Part shown: one piece after another, positions 52,194-61,266 of the stretch
How positions within the stretch are numbered: position 1 is the first letter of the stretch
How the letters are laid out: the number at the start of each line of letters is the position of its first letter
DNA from: Candidatus Palauibacter polyketidifaciens
GTDB lineage: Bacteria; Gemmatimonadota; Gemmatimonadetes; Palauibacterales; Palauibacteraceae
Length of the DNA stretch: 64,000 nucleotides
Assembly: GCF_947581785.1 (NCBI RefSeq)
Contig: NZ_CANPVO010000023.1
Span: 1-64,000 of the forward strand
Direction of reading: 5' to 3'
The notes under the pieces: model-generated
The model's input: the letters and a program-made list of their open reading frames with translations, nothing else
Told to the model about the DNA's origin: nothing
The model's database searches: none
Made by a program: the position numbers and the translations under genes

Positions 52194-53081
52194 CTATCGC
52201 GCCGGCGCGACCCCCTCCGCGACGCTCACCTCGGCCGCGCCGAAGAAGCCGAACGCGAACCGGGACGGGCGGTCCAGATTCGTGACGTTCCCGCGCACGT
52301 TCGCGGGCGGGATCGAGAAGGGGTTCGCCGACCCCAGCGCGTTCTGCTCGAAGAGCGCGTAGTAGTAGTCGTAGCCCAGCCTCGAGAGCGAGATCTGGCG
52401 GACCTCCGCGTGCTCGCCGGTCCCGATGGCGACCTCATCGTTCGGCTGAAAGCCGATGACGTCCTGCCCGTCGTACAGTTCGTCCCTGCTCACGAGGTTG
52501 ATCGCGTTTCCGGGGTCCGGCGGGATCTCGTTCACGCCCTCCACGAGTTGTTCCCACAGGTAGTAGTTCGGGACTCCGGCCGGGTCCGCGAAGTCGATCG
52601 CCGCCCGATAGCCTTCATCGTCGATGAAGAGCGACTCCTCCTCGAACACGAAGTACAGCGAGTCGATCGGGGCCACCTCGCGCAGCAGAGCCGACGCCTC
52701 GTACACATCTCCCGCGTACTCGAGGAAGAGCGTGTACGTCTCGCCGACGCGCGCGACGAGATGTTCCGTCCCGTACAGGCCCGGCTCGATCTCCGGGAAC
52801 GGGTAGGCGCGGCCGGCCCCATCGACGACCGTGACGATGGCCCCCGTCGCGGGCGGGGTCGGCCGGCTGTCGAAGAAGCCCGCCGTCGTCGACAGCCGGA
52901 TTCGCTGCCTCCCGGTCGGCGCCTCCTTGAGGCGCTCGATCCGTCCCTCCACGACGAGTCTCGGCACCGGGTCGGGAATGTCGACGTCCACGACCCGTTC
53001 GCAGCCCGCCGCCGCAACGCACCCCGCCAACGCGAGCAGGCGGCCCGCCGTCGTCACCCGATGCCCGCCGCCGCCGCGCAT
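52194..53081 (-). CDS. DUF4249-type lipoprotein, partner of the TonB receptor
   Basis: A 295-residue lipoprotein. The signal carries lipobox VAAAGC, followed by VVDVDIPDPVPRLVVEGRI, a typical DUF4249 opening, then GAIVTVVDGAGRAYPFPEIEPGLYGT and ETYTLFLEYAGDVYEAS. DUF4249 proteins are encoded behind TonB receptors and are thought to be surface ligand-binding partners, comparable to SusD. Here the ATG overlaps the receptor stop (TGATG), so synthesis is coupled. Confidence 0.8.
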   Translation of the reverse strand: MRGGGGHRVTTAGRLLALAGCVAAAGCERVVDVDIPDPVPRLVVEGRIERLKEAPTGRQRIRLSTTAGFFDSRPTPPATGAIVTVVDGAGRAYPFPEIEPGLYGTEHLVARVGETYTLFLEYAGDVYEASALLREVAPIDSLYFVFEEESLFIDDEGYRAAIDFADPAGVPNYYLWEQLVEGVNEIPPDPGNAINLVSRDELYDGQDVIGFQPNDEVAIGTGEHAEVRQISLSRLGYDYYYALFEQNALGSANPFSIPPANVRGNVTNLDRPSRFAFGFFGAAEVSVAEGVAPAR

Positions 53082-55480
53082 CAGAAGTTCCACCGGTAGC
53101 TGATGCTCGGCACCAAGCCGAACACGGCGGTCTCCACCGCCTCGGTGACCGTGCGCGAATCCCGGTTCTGGCGGAAGGCGATGGCCTGCGCGTTGAAGCG
53201 GTTGTACACGTTGAAGAGCCCGAACTGGAGTTCTCCCCGCCCCCACCTCCTGGTGGCCGACACGTCCAGACGATGATAGTCCGGAAGGCGCCTGGCGTTC
53301 CGCGGCCCGTACTCTCCCAGGATCAGGCCCGCGAACTGATACCGCGCGACGGGGTACGTCGTCGGCAGTCCCGTGGCGAAGACGAAGTTCGCTCCCAGAC
53401 TCCAGTCCTCGCCGAATCTGTACAGTCCCGTGAGCGCAAAGTCGTGCGTTCGGTCGTAGGGGGATGGATACCAGTCTCCGCCGTTGACCCCGGGATCCGC
53501 CGCCGTGAGTCCGGGCGTCCGCTGATCCGAGCGGGCGAGGGTATAGCTCGCCCATCCGGTGAGGCGTCCGCGGGTCTTCCTCAGGAGAAATTCCGCCCCG
53601 TACCCGCGCCCCTCGCCCGGCAGGAGAAGCGTTTCGAGGCGCCGGCTGAAGTAGATGTCCGCGCCATCCACGTAGTCGATCAGATGGCGCGCCCGCTTGT
53701 AGTAAACCTCTCCCGAAAGCGCGTAGCGCCCCCCGGCGAGCGTGGTGACGTAGCCGAGCGCAAACTGGTCGGCGACGTGCGGTTTCACGTACGGCCCCAC
53801 GGGATCCCACAGATCGAGCGGAGTGGGAGAGTTCGTGTTCGTCACCAACCGCAGGTACTGCCGCGTGCGGGAGTAGCTCGCCTTGAGCGACGAGGCGTCG
53901 CTGAGCCCGAAGCGCACTCCGAGCCGCGGTTCGATCCCCCCGTAGGAGACGATCGTCTCGCCGTTTCCGTACCGCGTGCTGTCCACGATGGCGCCGGGCT
54001 CGTACCGGCCCAGTGCCGGGCGATAGACGACGGGCGCGTCGTTCTCGTAGTCGTAGATCGTCGCGCCACCGCGCCGGATGAACCCGCTCGCCCGCAGCCC
54101 GTAGCGGAGCCCCAGGCGTCCGATCTCCGTTTCGTGTTCGATGTACGCCTCGGGAGCGAGGCCCTTCCGGGACTCGAACTCGGTCGCGATGACCGCGGAG
54201 CCCTCGCCGGGAGCGATGTTCGCGGGCTGGATCTCGTAGCTGCGGAGCCCCAGTCCGAACTCCAGCCGGTCCGACGGGCTCAGGTCCCATGACTCGTCGA
54301 CGGTCACGCTGAAGTTGCGGATCCCCGCGTCGAGCGAGGCGGATTTGGCGTTGAAGCTGTTCTGTATGTGATACTCGTAGTCGCTGTAGGTCACGGTCAC
54401 GTGGGAGAAGACCGGGCCGAACACGTGGTTCCAGCGCACCGTGCCCGTCGCGTTCCCCCACGCGGCGGAGGCCTGGGCCCCGATCCGCAGCCGGTCGCGG
54501 CCGAAGTAGCCGGAGAGCATGACCTGGCCGGTGGCGCCGTAGCGGGCGTTCGCCTTCGCGTTGAGGTCGTAGAAGTAGGCGGTGCTCTCCTGGATCGAGG
54601 GGTCGCTCGACAGGCCCAGGAAGAGGTCCGCGTAGGTGCGGCGGCCCGCGACGAGCCAGGATCCCCGCCCGTCGAGGAGCGGCCCCTGGAGGCTCAGGCG
54701 GCTGGACAGGAGGCCGATCGTCGCCGCTCCCTCGAACTCGCGCGAGTTGCCCTCGCGCTGGTGAATCTCCAGCACGGAAGAGAGCCGGCCGCCGTAACGG
54801 GCCGGGATCCCGCCCTTGTAGAGCGTGACGTCCCCCACCGCGTCCGAGTTGAAGGTCGAGAAGAGGCCGATGGCGTGGGCCGGATTGAAGACCTCGGAAT
54901 CGTCGAGGCGAATCTGGTTCTCGTCGCCCGCGCCCCCGCGCACGTTGATCGCTGTCGTCGCGTCGTTCGCCGTGCTGACTCCGGGATAGAGGGTCAGCGT
55001 GCGGACCGGATCCGCCTCGCCAAGTACGAGCGGGAGTTCGGAAAGGGAGGGGATGTCGAGCCGGACGACGCTCATGTCCACGCTCGCCGGGTCGAGGTCC
55101 GGAGGTTCCCGGTCGGCCGTCACCCTGAGTTCCGACACGACGACGGGCCTGAGGGGGAGCGCGAAGTCCAGCGACGTCGTCTCGTTGAGATCCACGACCT
55201 CGCTCACGGTCTCGTAGCCGAGGCTGGAGACGCGGATCGAGTACCGCGCGGGGGGCAACTCGATCGAGTAGAAGCCGAACCGGTTGGTCCCGATGACGAG
55301 GTCACGCTCCACGATGTCGAGCCGGGCGGCCCGGATGACCTCGTCGTTCTCCGCGACCCGCACATAGCCCGAGAGGCGTACCGCTTCGGGTTCCTGTGCG
55401 TGCGTTCCGCCGGCGCCGACCGCCGCCACGGCCCCCGTGAGGGACAGAATCGTCAGCGCTGCTCTTATCTCGAAGCGGAT
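53081..55480 (-). CDS. TonB-dependent receptor with carboxypeptidase-like N-domain
   Basis: An outer-membrane receptor of 799 residues when read from ATC 55480. The order is signal peptide, carboxypeptidase-regulatory-like domain (VRLSGYVRVAENDEVIRAARL through YSIRVSSLGYETV), plug (VSTANDATTAINVRGGAGDENQIRLDDSEVFNPAHAIGLF, positions near 54834-54951), and barrel ending in YRWNF. The first GTG (55429) would remove the hydrophobic part of the signal peptide. In contrast ATC 55480 has GGAGG 5 bases upstream and yields RFEIRAALTILSLTGAVAAV, a proper signal. So the gene may use a rare start codon, or carry an ATG-to-ATC change. Its partner DUF4249 gene overlaps the stop. Confidence 0.83.
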   Translation of the reverse strand: MRFEIRAALTILSLTGAVAAVGAGGTHAQEPEAVRLSGYVRVAENDEVIRAARLDIVERDLVIGTNRFGFYSIELPPARYSIRVSSLGYETVSEVVDLNETTSLDFALPLRPVVVSELRVTADREPPDLDPASVDMSVVRLDIPSLSELPLVLGEADPVRTLTLYPGVSTANDATTAINVRGGAGDENQIRLDDSEVFNPAHAIGLFSTFNSDAVGDVTLYKGGIPARYGGRLSSVLEIHQREGNSREFEGAATIGLLSSRLSLQGPLLDGRGSWLVAGRRTYADLFLGLSSDPSIQESTAYFYDLNAKANARYGATGQVMLSGYFGRDRLRIGAQASAAWGNATGTVRWNHVFGPVFSHVTVTYSDYEYHIQNSFNAKSASLDAGIRNFSVTVDESWDLSPSDRLEFGLGLRSYEIQPANIAPGEGSAVIATEFESRKGLAPEAYIEHETEIGRLGLRYGLRASGFIRRGGATIYDYENDAPVVYRPALGRYEPGAIVDSTRYGNGETIVSYGGIEPRLGVRFGLSDASSLKASYSRTRQYLRLVTNTNSPTPLDLWDPVGPYVKPHVADQFALGYVTTLAGGRYALSGEVYYKRARHLIDYVDGADIYFSRRLETLLLPGEGRGYGAEFLLRKTRGRLTGWASYTLARSDQRTPGLTAADPGVNGGDWYPSPYDRTHDFALTGLYRFGEDWSLGANFVFATGLPTTYPVARYQFAGLILGEYGPRNARRLPDYHRLDVSATRRWGRGELQFGLFNVYNRFNAQAIAFRQNRDSRTVTEAVETAVFGLVPSISYRWNF

Positions 55481-55517
55481 GAGGTCCTCCGCCTGAAGCC
55501 GAGGTCCTCGGCGGGGT

Positions 55518-56246
55518 TCAGTCGGGAAGCGTCAGGACCTGGCCCGGATAGATCCGGCTCCCGTTCAGGTTGTTCGCGGATCGGAGGCGCGTCACGGTCG
55601 TCTCGTGTCGACGGGCGATCTCCCAGAGCGAATCGCCCGCCCTCACCCGGTACCGCCCCCCGCCGGCGACGTATTGCTGCCCGCTGGCACGCGTGATTCG
55701 CTCGACGTAGGCAGCGTACTGCTGCGGGAAGAGCGCCACGTGGTAGTGGGGCGGGCGGCGCTCCAGGGAAACCTCGAGCACCCCCGAGCCCTCGAGCTGG
55801 AGCAGTACGCGCTCGAGCCACCCGCGGCACTTCGGGCCGGGGACGCGCAGGTCGAGCGCCATGCCGGTGGGGTGTACGGAGCGCGGGGAGGCGTTTAGCG
55901 GCTGCCGGTTCATCGGGCGCGTCAGGCTCGTGACCACGAGTCGCTCGCCGCACGCACGCCGGTACTGCGACGCAAGCCGGGATATGAACAGCCTCACTTC
56001 GGGCCGCGCGTAGGGAAACGAGATTTCGTGAAGCTCAAAGTCCGCCGTTGCGGTCACGGGGACGAGATAGCCGGCGTCGACGAAGCGCTGCACCTGTTCG
56101 GGCGTCGCGATGTAGGTGAAGTCGTGCTGACGGGCGACACGGTTCTGGCGATCCAGCGAACTCGTGGACCCGCGCAGACTCTGTCCCGAGATCTCGCCCG
56201 GCACGGCCACGGCCAGAAGAAACGGCAAGGTTGCCCAGGTTTTCAC
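55518..56246 (-). CDS. DUF5715/M15-like peptidase with C-terminal LysM
   Basis: A 242-residue exported protein. Signal peptide, then a domain with LVVTSLTRPMNRQ, SVHPTGMALDLRV (HxxxxxxD zinc pattern) and RPPHYHVALFP (second His), as in M15 D-alanyl-D-alanine carboxypeptidase folds and DUF5715. Residues 195-242 (YRVRAGDSLWEIARRHE through GQVLTLP) are a LysM repeat that binds peptidoglycan. It probably trims the cell wall. GGAGG is 4 bases before the GTG start. It lies 37 bp before the TonB receptor start on the same strand. Confidence 0.82.
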   Translation of the reverse strand: MKTWATLPFLLAVAVPGEISGQSLRGSTSSLDRQNRVARQHDFTYIATPEQVQRFVDAGYLVPVTATADFELHEISFPYARPEVRLFISRLASQYRRACGERLVVTSLTRPMNRQPLNASPRSVHPTGMALDLRVPGPKCRGWLERVLLQLEGSGVLEVSLERRPPHYHVALFPQQYAAYVERITRASGQQYVAGGGRYRVRAGDSLWEIARRHETTVTRLRSANNLNGSRIYPGQVLTLPD

Positions 56247-56337
56247 GATGCCTCCGCCCCGCTGATCCACCCCACCTGAACTGCACCCGAACCTGAAACA
56301 TAAGCAAACGGGGCGTCGCCGTTCAACTTTTTTCCGA

Positions 56338-57273
56338 TCATGGAGCGTGGTGGATCCCGAAGAACCGTTCCCGCCGGGCGAGGGCGCGGCGGAGCGCATC
56401 GGTGTCGGCACGGGCGAAACGGATGGGCGTGCCCGGCCGCGCCTGCGCGAAGGCGTCGAGCGCGATCGGGTCCACCGAGCCGAGCTTCGCGTAGCCGCCG
56501 ATCGTCGGGCGATCCCGCATGAAAACGAGCGGCAGACCGTCGCCCGTGACCTGCACGGTCCCGTCCACGAGAGGCGTCGAGTCGAGGACGCGCGGGCCCG
56601 AACCCAGGGCGGGGCCGACCAGTCGGCCGGCGGTTCTGTCGCTCGCCGGATCGACGGTCCATTCGGCGTCGAACACCCGCTCACGATCCGCGTTCGAGAA
56701 CTCGGCCCACTCGTAGCCGATGATCAGCGGCAGCGTCAGCGAGGCCGTGTTGGGCGGAACGAGTTCGCGGGGCACCCGCCGCACCGGACACGCGCGTTGA
56801 GGTTCGGCCCACCGAAGGGGTTCGCCCGCGCGCAGGGGCCGGCCGAGCAGCCCCGGCCATCCGTCGCGCACGACGGCCGACGCGGAGCCGAACGCCGTGG
56901 GGACATCGAGTCCGCCGGGGAACGCGACGAAGGCGCGCATGCCGGTCGCGCTGTAGCCGAGCCGGAGCACCTGGCCCGGTCGCGCCCGGACGGTGCGCCA
57001 GGCGCCCGTTTCGACGCCATCGAGCGTGGCGGCGCAGTCCGCCCCCGTCAGCGCCACGGCCGTCTCGACGGCGAAGCGCAGGGCGAAGCCGCCCAGGGTG
57101 ATCTCGAGCGCGGCGGCCGCCGGCTCGTTGCCGAGGAGCCGGTTGGCCCAGAGGTACGCGCGCTGGTCCATGGCGCCCCCGGGAGCGAGTCCGGCCCGGC
57201 GGCCGGTCCGGCGGCCCAGATCCTGGATCGTGCAGAACGGGCCGGGACGGTCCACGACGCCGTGCGGGCTCAT
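56338..57273 (-). CDS. pxpC: 5-oxoprolinase subunit C (carboxyltransferase-like)
   Basis: A 311-residue cyclophilin-like protein of the KipA/PxpC family. Signatures: TIQDLGRRTGRRAGLAPGGAMD, ANRLLGNEPAAAALEITLGG, and the C-terminal RDRPTIGGYAKLGSV. With PxpA and PxpB it forms the ATP-dependent 5-oxoprolinase that opens 5-oxoproline to glutamate. Its ATG overlaps the pxpB stop (ATGA), indicating coupled translation of the complex. Confidence 0.93.
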   Translation of the reverse strand: MSPHGVVDRPGPFCTIQDLGRRTGRRAGLAPGGAMDQRAYLWANRLLGNEPAAAALEITLGGFALRFAVETAVALTGADCAATLDGVETGAWRTVRARPGQVLRLGYSATGMRAFVAFPGGLDVPTAFGSASAVVRDGWPGLLGRPLRAGEPLRWAEPQRACPVRRVPRELVPPNTASLTLPLIIGYEWAEFSNADRERVFDAEWTVDPASDRTAGRLVGPALGSGPRVLDSTPLVDGTVQVTGDGLPLVFMRDRPTIGGYAKLGSVDPIALDAFAQARPGTPIRFARADTDALRRALARRERFFGIHHAP

Positions 57274-57941
57274 CCGCCCGCGGCCTCGTACTCGTCCCGG
57301 TCGATCGGGCGGAACTCGACCGAGCCTCCGGGTCGAAAGCGCGCGATCCGCTCGGCGGCATCCGCAAAGAACGCCTCGGGAACGCGGCCGATCAGACGCC
57401 AGCCCCCCGGCCCCGCCGCCGGATAGATGCCGGTGCGCCGGTCCGCGATCCCGACGGATCCCGTTTCGACCCGCGGACGGGGCGTCGTGAGGCGCGGCAT
57501 CGCGATCCGCGCGTCCACGTCACCCATGTATGCGAACCCCGGTGCGAACCCGGTCGCGAGCACGGCGTACGTCGTGCCGCTGTGGAGCCGCGCCACCTCC
57601 GCTACGCCCACGCCCGCGTTCGCCGCCACGGCCTCGAGGTCGGGCGCGAGTTCCGGGTCATAGCACACAGGCAGCGACACGGGGTCGCCCGCGTCGATCC
57701 CGGGCGCCTCCGCGAGACATGCTTCAGCACCCGCGGCCAGCCTGGACTCGACATCCGTCGCGTTCCAGCTGTGGGGCGAGCCCTCGACGAGGAGCCGGTT
57801 GAAGGCCGGAATCGTCGTGCGAAGATCCGGCAGCGCCTCGCGCGCGAAGCGTTCGAGATCGAGGACCCGGGCGATCGCATCCCGGTCGGGCGCCACCGGA
57901 AGCGTGACCAGGGCGCTCACCGGCCCCGGGAAGGTGATCAC
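57270..57941 (-). CDS. pxpB: 5-oxoprolinase subunit B
   Basis: A 223-residue protein of the KipI/PxpB family. Family signatures: TIPAFNRLLVEG, VSLPVCYDPELAPDLEAVAA, HSGTTYAVLATGFAPGFAYMGDVD and GSVGIADRRTGIYPAAGPGGWRLIGR. GTG 57941 lies 7 bp after the pxpA stop; a longer frame exists upstream but would overlap pxpA with implausible Ser/Arg-rich residues. It acts as the partner of PxpC. Confidence 0.9.
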   Translation of the reverse strand: MITFPGPVSALVTLPVAPDRDAIARVLDLERFAREALPDLRTTIPAFNRLLVEGSPHSWNATDVESRLAAGAEACLAEAPGIDAGDPVSLPVCYDPELAPDLEAVAANAGVGVAEVARLHSGTTYAVLATGFAPGFAYMGDVDARIAMPRLTTPRPRVETGSVGIADRRTGIYPAAGPGGWRLIGRVPEAFFADAAERIARFRPGGSVEFRPIDRDEYEAAGG

Positions 57942-57948
57942 CGGCGAT

Positions 57949-58680
57949 CTACTTCTTCCGCGGCACGAGTTCGCGGATGCGGCGGAGCACCGCCGTCGCG
58001 GAGGGGTTGTCGCCGTGAACGCAGAGCGTCTCCGCCTCGACTGGAAGAGGACCCTCGGGCGTCTCCACGAATCCGTCGAGGAGATTCGCCACGTGGCCGG
58101 CGACGGCATCCGCGTCGGAGAGGACGGCCCCGTCGATCCCGCGCGCCTGGAGACGCCCGTCCGGCGCGTAGGCCCGATCGGCGAAGGCCTCGAATGCCAG
58201 CCTCAGCTCCGTGTGCTCCAACATCGCCTGGTGCCGCCGGCGCTCCGGCGTCGCCTGCAGGACGAAAGCGAGCGACGGGTCCAGGGCGGCCACGCCTTCC
58301 GCCAGCCGCGTGAGAAGCCGGTCATCCTTCATCATGGCGAGGTACAGCGCTCCGTGGGGCTTCACGTGCCGAAGCCGGACGCCCATCGCCGACGCGACGC
58401 CCTGCAGCGCCCCGATCTGCGCCTGTATCTCAAGCACCATCGAGTCGAGCGGCCAGTCCAACCGCAGGCGCCCGAAGTTCCGTCGGTCGGGATAGCCCGG
58501 GTGCGCCCCCGCCTGCACGCCGTGCGCGGCCGCCAGCTCGAGCGTCCGAGCCATCGTATCGGGATCCCCGGCATGGCCGCCGCAGGCGATGTTGGCCTGG
58601 TCGATCAGCGGCATCACCGCTTCGTCGGCCCCCTTCTCCCAGGGCCCGTAGCTCTCTCCCATGTCGCAGTTGATCAGCAT
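57949..58680 (-). CDS. pxpA: 5-oxoprolinase subunit A (LamB/YcsF)
   Basis: A 243-residue TIM-barrel-like protein starting MLINCDMGESYGPW, the standard LamB/YcsF opening, with QANIACGGHAGDPDTM, GAHPGYPDRRNFGR, HVKPHGALY and VHGDNPSA. First gene of pxpABC. The ORF extends upstream by 39 codons but that part overlaps the divergent promoter region and lacks family similarity. Together with PxpBC it recycles 5-oxoproline from damaged or dietary peptides. Confidence 0.93.
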   Translation of the reverse strand: MLINCDMGESYGPWEKGADEAVMPLIDQANIACGGHAGDPDTMARTLELAAAHGVQAGAHPGYPDRRNFGRLRLDWPLDSMVLEIQAQIGALQGVASAMGVRLRHVKPHGALYLAMMKDDRLLTRLAEGVAALDPSLAFVLQATPERRRHQAMLEHTELRLAFEAFADRAYAPDGRLQARGIDGAVLSDADAVAGHVANLLDGFVETPEGPLPVEAETLCVHGDNPSATAVLRRIRELVPRKK

Positions 58681-58803
58681 ACGGGAAGATACCCATGCCG
58701 GAAGGGCGCCCGCACCTGTCTCCCGCCACGACTCTCGCCACGGCCGCCCGGGACGCGGCACGGCTGGCGGCGCGCCGTCCGCCAAGCGAGAATCCATTGA
58801 GGG

Positions 58804-58837
58804 CCATATTGGCTACCGCGCCATATTGGCTACCGCG
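58804..58837. repeat. perfect 17-bp tandem repeat in the divergent promoter region
   Basis: CCATATTGGCTACCGCG occurs twice in a row (58804-58820 and 58821-58837) between pxpA and the dipeptidase gene. Each copy contains GCCA-TAT-TGGC-like inverted arms, so it may be a dimeric regulator site. A TTGACA on the minus strand (58840-58845) directly abuts the repeats and could serve pxpA. The rest of the 181-bp gap holds nothing else I recognise. Confidence 0.55.
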
Positions 58838-58861
58838 TTTGTCAACGGGAGCCCGTGCAAT

Positions 58862-60058
58862 ATGAAGCGACGACTCACCCGGACCATGGCGCTGGCGGTT
58901 CTGTCCGCGCTCGTTCTTGGACTCGCGGCCTCGGATGCGCGCGCGCAGGACGAACATCTCGAGATCGCGAAACGCGTGCTGTCGAGCGTCCCGCTGTTCG
59001 ACGGGCACAACGATCTCCCCTGGGCGATCCGGAACGCGGACGCGCCCCGCGATGTCCGCGCCTACGACATCTCGCGCCCCACGCCGGGGCACACCGATCT
59101 CGCCCGCCTTCGGGCCGGCGGCGTCGGGGCCCAGTTCTGGTCCGTCTACGTCCCGGCCTCGGTCATGGGGGAGGGCGGCGGCGCGCGCATGCAGCTGGAG
59201 CAGATCGACATCGCGCTCCAGATCATCTCCGATCACCGCGAGGATCTGGGGCTCGCGTATACCGCCGCCGAGGTGATGGACCAGTTCCACCGCGGCAAGG
59301 TCGCCTCGATGCTCGGCATGGAGGGAGGCCACGCGATCGAGAACTCGCTCGGCGCCCTGCGTGCTTTCTATGCGCTCGGCGTCCGGTACATGACGCTCAC
59401 GCACAGCGCCAACCTCCCGTGGGCCGACTCCTGCTGCGCGCTGCCCGAACTCGGAGGGCTCTCGCCGTTCGGCCGGGAAGTCGTACGCGAGATGAACTGG
59501 CTGGGCATGCTGGTCGACATCTCCCACGTGTCGCCGGGGAGCATGCACGATGCGCTCGACGTGGCCGAGGCGCCGGTCATCTTCTCGCATTCCTCCGCCA
59601 GGGCGGTGACGGACCACCCCCGCAACGTCCCGGACGATGTGTTGCGGCGGCTGCCGGAGAACGGCGGCGTGGTCATGGTCACGTTCGTCGAGTCCTTCGT
59701 GAACCAGGACGTCGCGACCTACGTCGGCCCATCGGAGGGACGCCCGCGCGCCACGATGGCCGACGTCGTGGCGCATATCGAGCACATCCGCGACGTGGCG
59801 GGGATCGACCACGTCGCGATCGGGGGCGACTACGACGGAATCGACCGGGGGCCGGTCGGACTGGAGGACGTGTCGACCTACCCCGCCCTGTTCGCCGAAC
59901 TCTCCCGCCGCGGGTGGACCGAATCCGAACTTCGGGCCCTCGCGGCCGACAACCTGCTTCGCGTCATGAGGGCCACCGAAGCGACCGCGCGCCGGCTCCA
60001 GGCCGAACGCGGTCCTTCCATGGCCACGATCGAGGAACTGGACGGGCTGGTGCCTTGA
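58862..60058 (+). CDS. exported M19 membrane dipeptidase
   Basis: A 398-residue renal-dipeptidase family enzyme with a signal peptide (TMALAVLSALVLGLAASDARAQ). Metal ligands: VPLFDGHNDLPW (HxD), SMLGMEGGHAI (Glu), LVDISHVSPG and FSHSSARAV (His). Also GGDYDGID near the C-terminus. It splits dipeptides, including D-residue or modified ones, in the periplasm. It is divergent to pxpABC and heads a run with two exported FAH proteins and an amino-acid permease. Confidence 0.92.
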   Translation: MKRRLTRTMALAVLSALVLGLAASDARAQDEHLEIAKRVLSSVPLFDGHNDLPWAIRNADAPRDVRAYDISRPTPGHTDLARLRAGGVGAQFWSVYVPASVMGEGGGARMQLEQIDIALQIISDHREDLGLAYTAAEVMDQFHRGKVASMLGMEGGHAIENSLGALRAFYALGVRYMTLTHSANLPWADSCCALPELGGLSPFGREVVREMNWLGMLVDISHVSPGSMHDALDVAEAPVIFSHSSARAVTDHPRNVPDDVLRRLPENGGVVMVTFVESFVNQDVATYVGPSEGRPRATMADVVAHIEHIRDVAGIDHVAIGGDYDGIDRGPVGLEDVSTYPALFAELSRRGWTESELRALAADNLLRVMRATEATARRLQAERGPSMATIEELDGLVP

Positions 60059-60090
60059 GGCCGGCTGTCCCCAACCGAGAGGAAAGACCC

Positions 60091-61266
60091 ATGAGAACAG
60101 CGCTGCTCAGACGGACCCCGACCGCACGGGCCCTTCCGCTTGGAATGATCGCGGTCCTCTTCTCCGCGGCCTCCCTCGCCGCCCAGGACGTGGCGGGCAT
60201 CGTACTCGTGGAACCGTTCAAGGTGGGGACGTTCGCGATCAGAGACGTTCCGCGCGTCGGGCTCGTGCTGCGTGACGCCTTCATCGTCGACATCGAACTG
60301 GCGAACGAAGTGCTCGAGCGGAACCGCGCATATCCGAGAGTGCCGGCGCCGACGGACATGCTCGACCTCATCGGCCGCTACGAGTACGGACTCCAGCGGC
60401 GCCTGTACGAGATCGTCAACGAGACCGTGGCCTATCAGCGGCTCTCCGGTCCCACTCGCGCGGACTACGTCTACGACGTCGACGAGGTCCGGATCCTCCC
60501 GCCCATCATGTACCCGGGCAAGATCCTGAACGCGGCGAGCAACTTCTACAGCCGCGTCGCCGCGGACGCGGCCGAAGGAGAGAGGGAGGACGCGGTCCGC
60601 GAGCGCCGTGAGAACCGCGGCGTGCCCTATCTCTACCTCAAGCCGTCGCGCGGCGCGGTGGTCGGGACCAGCGACCGGATCGTGATTCCCCACGGCCGGA
60701 GCCAGACCGACTGGGAGGTGGAACTGGGGGTGATCATGGGGCGGGCGGCAAAGTACGTCGCCTCCGAGGATGCGCAGGCGACCGTATTCGGGTACACGGT
60801 GACGATCGACGTGTCCGACCGCGGCGGGCGTCCCCCGGGCGGCAACCCGACGGCTTCGGACTGGCTGGTCGAGAAGGGGCACGACACGTTCGCGCCGATG
60901 GGACCGTGGATCGTCCCGAAGGAGTTCTACGGCGACCCGATGGAGCAGCTGCGTCAGACGCTGGACGTCGGCGGAGAGCGCATGCAGGAAGCGACGGCGG
61001 TAGACATGATCCACTCGCTGTGGGAGTTGATCGAGTACGCTTCCTCGATCCTGACGCTGTTCCCGGGCGACGTGATCAACCTCGGCACGTCCGGCGGCGT
61101 CGGCATGGGCGAGGCGCGATTCCTTCAGCCCGGCGACGTCGTCACGGCAACGATCGACGGGATCGGCACGATCGAACTTCCCGTGGTCGAGGGGCCGGAG
61201 CCTCTCGGAGAAACCGGCGTCCGGCTGCCGCCCGTGAGCACCTACAGGCGGGATCCCGGCTCATGA
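60091..61266 (+). CDS. exported FAH-family protein, copy 1
   Basis: A 391-residue protein with a signal peptide (LGMIAVLFSAASLAAQ) and a fumarylacetoacetate-hydrolase fold. IMYPGKILNAASNFYSR is the FAH entry motif, and metal ligands lie in DWEVELGVIMG (E.E) and TVTIDVSDRG (Asp). YLYLKPSRGAVVG and PGDVINLGTSGGVGMG complete the signature. FAH enzymes are normally cytoplasmic, so export is unusual. AGGA is 8 bases before the ATG. It overlaps its paralog by four bases (ATGA). Confidence 0.85.
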   Translation: MRTALLRRTPTARALPLGMIAVLFSAASLAAQDVAGIVLVEPFKVGTFAIRDVPRVGLVLRDAFIVDIELANEVLERNRAYPRVPAPTDMLDLIGRYEYGLQRRLYEIVNETVAYQRLSGPTRADYVYDVDEVRILPPIMYPGKILNAASNFYSRVAADAAEGEREDAVRERRENRGVPYLYLKPSRGAVVGTSDRIVIPHGRSQTDWEVELGVIMGRAAKYVASEDAQATVFGYTVTIDVSDRGGRPPGGNPTASDWLVEKGHDTFAPMGPWIVPKEFYGDPMEQLRQTLDVGGERMQEATAVDMIHSLWELIEYASSILTLFPGDVINLGTSGGVGMGEARFLQPGDVVTATIDGIGTIELPVVEGPEPLGETGVRLPPVSTYRRDPGS

